Shown in pieces: positions 61,368 through 64,000 of a DNA stretch of 64,000 nucleotides. The notes beneath the pieces were generated by a model. That model saw only the letters and a program-made list of their open reading frames with translations. It had not been told where the DNA came from and did not search any database. This DNA is from Spinellus fusiger (taxonomy: Eukaryota > Mucoromycota > Mucoromycetes > Mucorales > Phycomycetaceae). Location: contig JALLLS010000016.1 in the NCBI GenBank assembly GCA_025094145.1, positions 62,001-126,000 of the forward strand, given 5' to 3'. Numbering within the stretch: the stretch's first letter is position 1; every line of letters starts with the position of its first letter. Made by a program: the position numbers and the translations under genes.

Positions 61368-64000
61368 AATGAGAATAGTAATTACAAGCGGGAAGTGTAC
61401 AAAAAATAAGAAGAAAAGGCAAAGGTAAAAATAAATAAAATCTGCAGGTAAGTGGGTATGTACAAAAGAGAAGTAAAGTAGAAAAAGGCTGGATATGTTG
61501 TGTGTTCTTATAGGCACAATATTTTGCTTTATTTCGTTTGAGGTGGGAACATTTTTATTCTTCACTCCATATTTGTCCTGTTGGTCTCACCGTCAATATT
61601 TGTATAAAGCAGAGTATAAAAGTGGATATTTCCATCGATTAATGTATTAGTGTATTAGTGTATTAGTGTATTAGTGTGGTTATGTGGATTTGTGGTTATG
61701 TAGTTATGTGGATTTATGTGGATTTATGTAGTTATGTGGAGTTATGGAGTTATGGAGTTATGGAGCCATGTAGTTATGGATACATGAATTCATAAAGGGA
61801 AAAAGGAATTGAAAAGAATGGATGAAGCATAGACAGGTGTGATTTAATGTTTGTGTATGTTTGTGTATGTTTGTGTGTGGGGTGTAGGTGTTTGTGTGTT
61901 TGTGTTTGTGTGTGGGGTGTGGGATAAGAAATTTGGATAAATGAATTGATAAATGGAAAAACTATGGAAAAACTATGGATGAATGGGTATGCAAAGTGGA
62001 CCACTAGGCAACAAAACCAGCTGTAACTTAATAACCACAACTTAACCACTTGGCAAGAATATTGCACACTCAACCCTCTCATTCTGTCTACTACAAATAT
62101 TACACTCTTACTATAAACATTAAAATTTTACTTTAACTCTTCCTCTTCTCCCTACTCTCTTTTTCTCTTTCTTTTTCTCCCTCCTTCACTTTTGTCACAT
62201 TCACACTTACAATTGCCTACTCACTACCCCTCGCATGCATCTCCGGAATATCCGTTTTTAAGCGGATTTCTAAAGATGAAGTCTGATATGTATACTAATT
62301 ATGGTATCCTGTACTATTAACTGTCTTTTAAAAAAACAACTTATTGTATCTTTGGACTCATTGTTTCACTTGACAGTGCTTGGAAAAAGAAAAAGGGACA
62401 CTCGCTTCTCTTTAGCAGCTCCACCAATAAGAATAACAGAAATAACCATGGACCATGGCAATAGCATCATCGTTCCATGCATTCCATAGTGATTGGAAAA
62501 TAGATTTAACAATAGCCATTTTATCATTGATTGTAACTCATTCACTTTACCTCCTTTTTATTATCTGACCTCTATTCTCCACACTTGGTTTCTATATCCA
62601 GTATAGTCGTTCGCTTGTTGTCCAGCTGAGAGTATGTAGAAAGAGAGACCTATTAGAATCACACTGTGGGTGCCTTATTAAGATAGCCTTTCTTGTCTTG
62701 GAAAAAAAATAAAAATAAAAAACACTGTTGGACTGTCTCCTATGAATTGAACTGGGTGGGAATTTGAGAAAAAGAAAGAAAAAAAATAAGTTAGTGCTCT
62801 GTAGAAGCGATCAATTCACATTGTCGGACCGATGGGACTATTTTTATTTATTTATCTGTACTATGTTACTCCATCACCTAATAAAACAGGAAAGAAGAGA
62901 TGGACGCGGCGTTTGTCCTACGCTTGTGGCTAAAGGAGATAAAACAGAAATATAAAAAAGGGCCTTTCTGTGCATAGGGTGCTGAAATGATACAAAGAAA
63001 TACAAGTGGGGATAGATATAAAAAGAAGAATAAGATCACTACTGAGATCAATAAAGACAAAAAGAGCAGTCATTCTATGGAGATGAAAGTTAAAAAAAAA
63101 GAAAAAGAGAGAGAACAGCAAACCGATCTTTCCCGTCAAGATTCTCCAGAAATAAGACATCAATACAAATCCCATCTCTAAAAATATCAGTTGATTTTCA
63201 TCACATGAATTGCTCCTTATTTTGGTTTGCGTGGGTAAAGAGATGGACTGTAGTGATAGCCTGTAGCCAACGTGTTATGTGCTATAAGTCAATGTGCTGG
63301 CAGCAGTGGTGACAGGGCCTATACCTTGATTGTATACAAATAGATTTACAAATAGATGAGTCAGTTTGTAGACATGTTCATGCATAAGACAATGGCCATG
63401 CAGATGTGTGGCAATGGACCTCTATTTCTACGTGTCGATGGATCTCTATTTCTATCTCTCTTTATGTCATCACGCAATTACGCAGATAGATAGGTAGGTA
63501 CATGTGTCTGTGTTTGTACTTGAGCCTATGCTTGTGCCTGTGCTTATGCGTGAATGTAGGCAAGCGGGTGTGACCTCTTGTATACCCTGACTCTTTGGCC
63601 ACATCTCTTCAACCATAACAACCTTATTTGACATGTTGAGGGATTGATAGAGTTGGATAGTGGCTTTAGTAATCAATTTCTGTGCAGACATGTCATTCAA
63701 CAATGCAGGGAGGGATAATAAATGTTAATAATAACTGATAACTGATAACTAATTATTATAACCATGATAAACTTATTTTTTGTATGAAATACAAATATTT
63801 TTCTTTTCTTTTCTTTCTTTGAAACAGAACATATTGAATTGACTTGTTCCATAATAGAAATATCAAACAAGGTCAAACAATACTATTTATTTTGTGTATT
63901 TCATTTTCTTTATTTTACTTTTTTGAAGTCAATTCACTCTTGAAACACCTCTTTTTGTCACACTGTGTGGTTTTAGTGTGGTGTTTGTCATGGTTGGGAT
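61368..64000. other. Right-end region, mostly intergenic
   Basis: Tandem arrays GTATTAGT (61643-61676) and TTATGTGGATT/GGAGTTAT (61677-61770), then TTTGTGTATG (61849-61880). A weak two-exon frame of 46 aa (62276-62303 and 62377-62489, +) joins with GTATCC donor and CAG acceptor, encoding VLGKRKRDTRFSLAAPP, but no family is recognised. The ORF at 63470-63703 (-) shows no recognisable motif. No supported gene. Confidence 0.4.

Noticed and set aside
62249..62267. Short palindrome ATCCG...CGGAT, possible regulatory site
   Set aside because: Five-base arms are too short and occur easily by chance.
63470..63703. 77-codon minus-strand ORF starting MLNDMSAQKL
   Set aside because: The end half is Thr/Ser/Gly-rich from local repeats and no motif or partner exon was found.

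Overview
This is a nuclear contig from an early-diverging filamentous fungus, most likely a mucoromycete (Mucoromycota). The coding genes are fungal or general eukaryotic housekeeping genes. They are split by many short spliceosomal introns (mostly 45-90 nt), the intergenic DNA is AT-rich, and there are decayed DDE transposons. There are no operons, prokaryotic signals, CRISPR arrays or recognisable tRNA/rRNA genes. The species cannot be fixed from sequence alone.

Layout. 1-14.2 kb is AT-rich and gene-poor, holding one convincing gene, a Medusa (MedA/DUF7082)-type developmental regulator on the minus strand. 14.2-19.0 kb carries a classical protein tyrosine phosphatase (+), a Ubc13-type ubiquitin-conjugating enzyme (-) and a membrane-anchored SAM methyltransferase (+). 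19.4-22.0 kb is a transposon graveyard with a broken DDE_3-type transposase (+) and a Tc1/mariner-like element (-) with 30-bp inverted ends. 23.4-29.1 kb holds RPB9 (+, four short exons) and the histone chaperone SPT6 (-). 30 kb carries an orphan ORF with a mitochondrial-type leader. 33.3-44 kb is gene-dense: Yippee/MOH1 (+), mitoribosomal mL53 (-), OLA1 (+), CENP-N/CHL4 (-), a CaMKK-type kinase (-), STS1/Cut8 proteasome tether (-), a possible small gene (-) and SPT2 (+). 44-49.7 kb is gene-poor with two more decayed Tc1-like copies. 49.7-61.4 kb holds 2-Cys peroxiredoxin (+), glyoxalase II (+), MnmE/MSS1 (-), EngB/GTPBP8-type GTPase (+), WBP11 (+) and a CBM21 PP1-targeting subunit (-). 61.4-64 kb has little.

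For the 18 recognised multi-exon or single-exon genes I joined exons by hand, and each model keeps one open frame to a stop, with lengths normal for the family. Functional themes are transcription and chromatin (RPB9, SPT6, SPT2, WBP11 in splicing, MedA), mitochondrial translation (mL53, MnmE, EngB), redox and metabolite detoxification (peroxiredoxin, glyoxalase II) and signalling (PTP, CaMKK, PP1 targeting). Two gene pairs are tightly divergent: MnmE/EngB (159 bp) and mL53/OLA1 (313 bp).

The most unusual signal is splicing. Five of about 69 introns that I could place use a GC donor (always GCAAGT) with an AG acceptor. Other oddities are an intronic 25-bp hairpin, a 45-nt stop-free intron in Ubc13, a 17-nt micro-exon in WBP11 and a 4-nt coding first exon in the peroxiredoxin.
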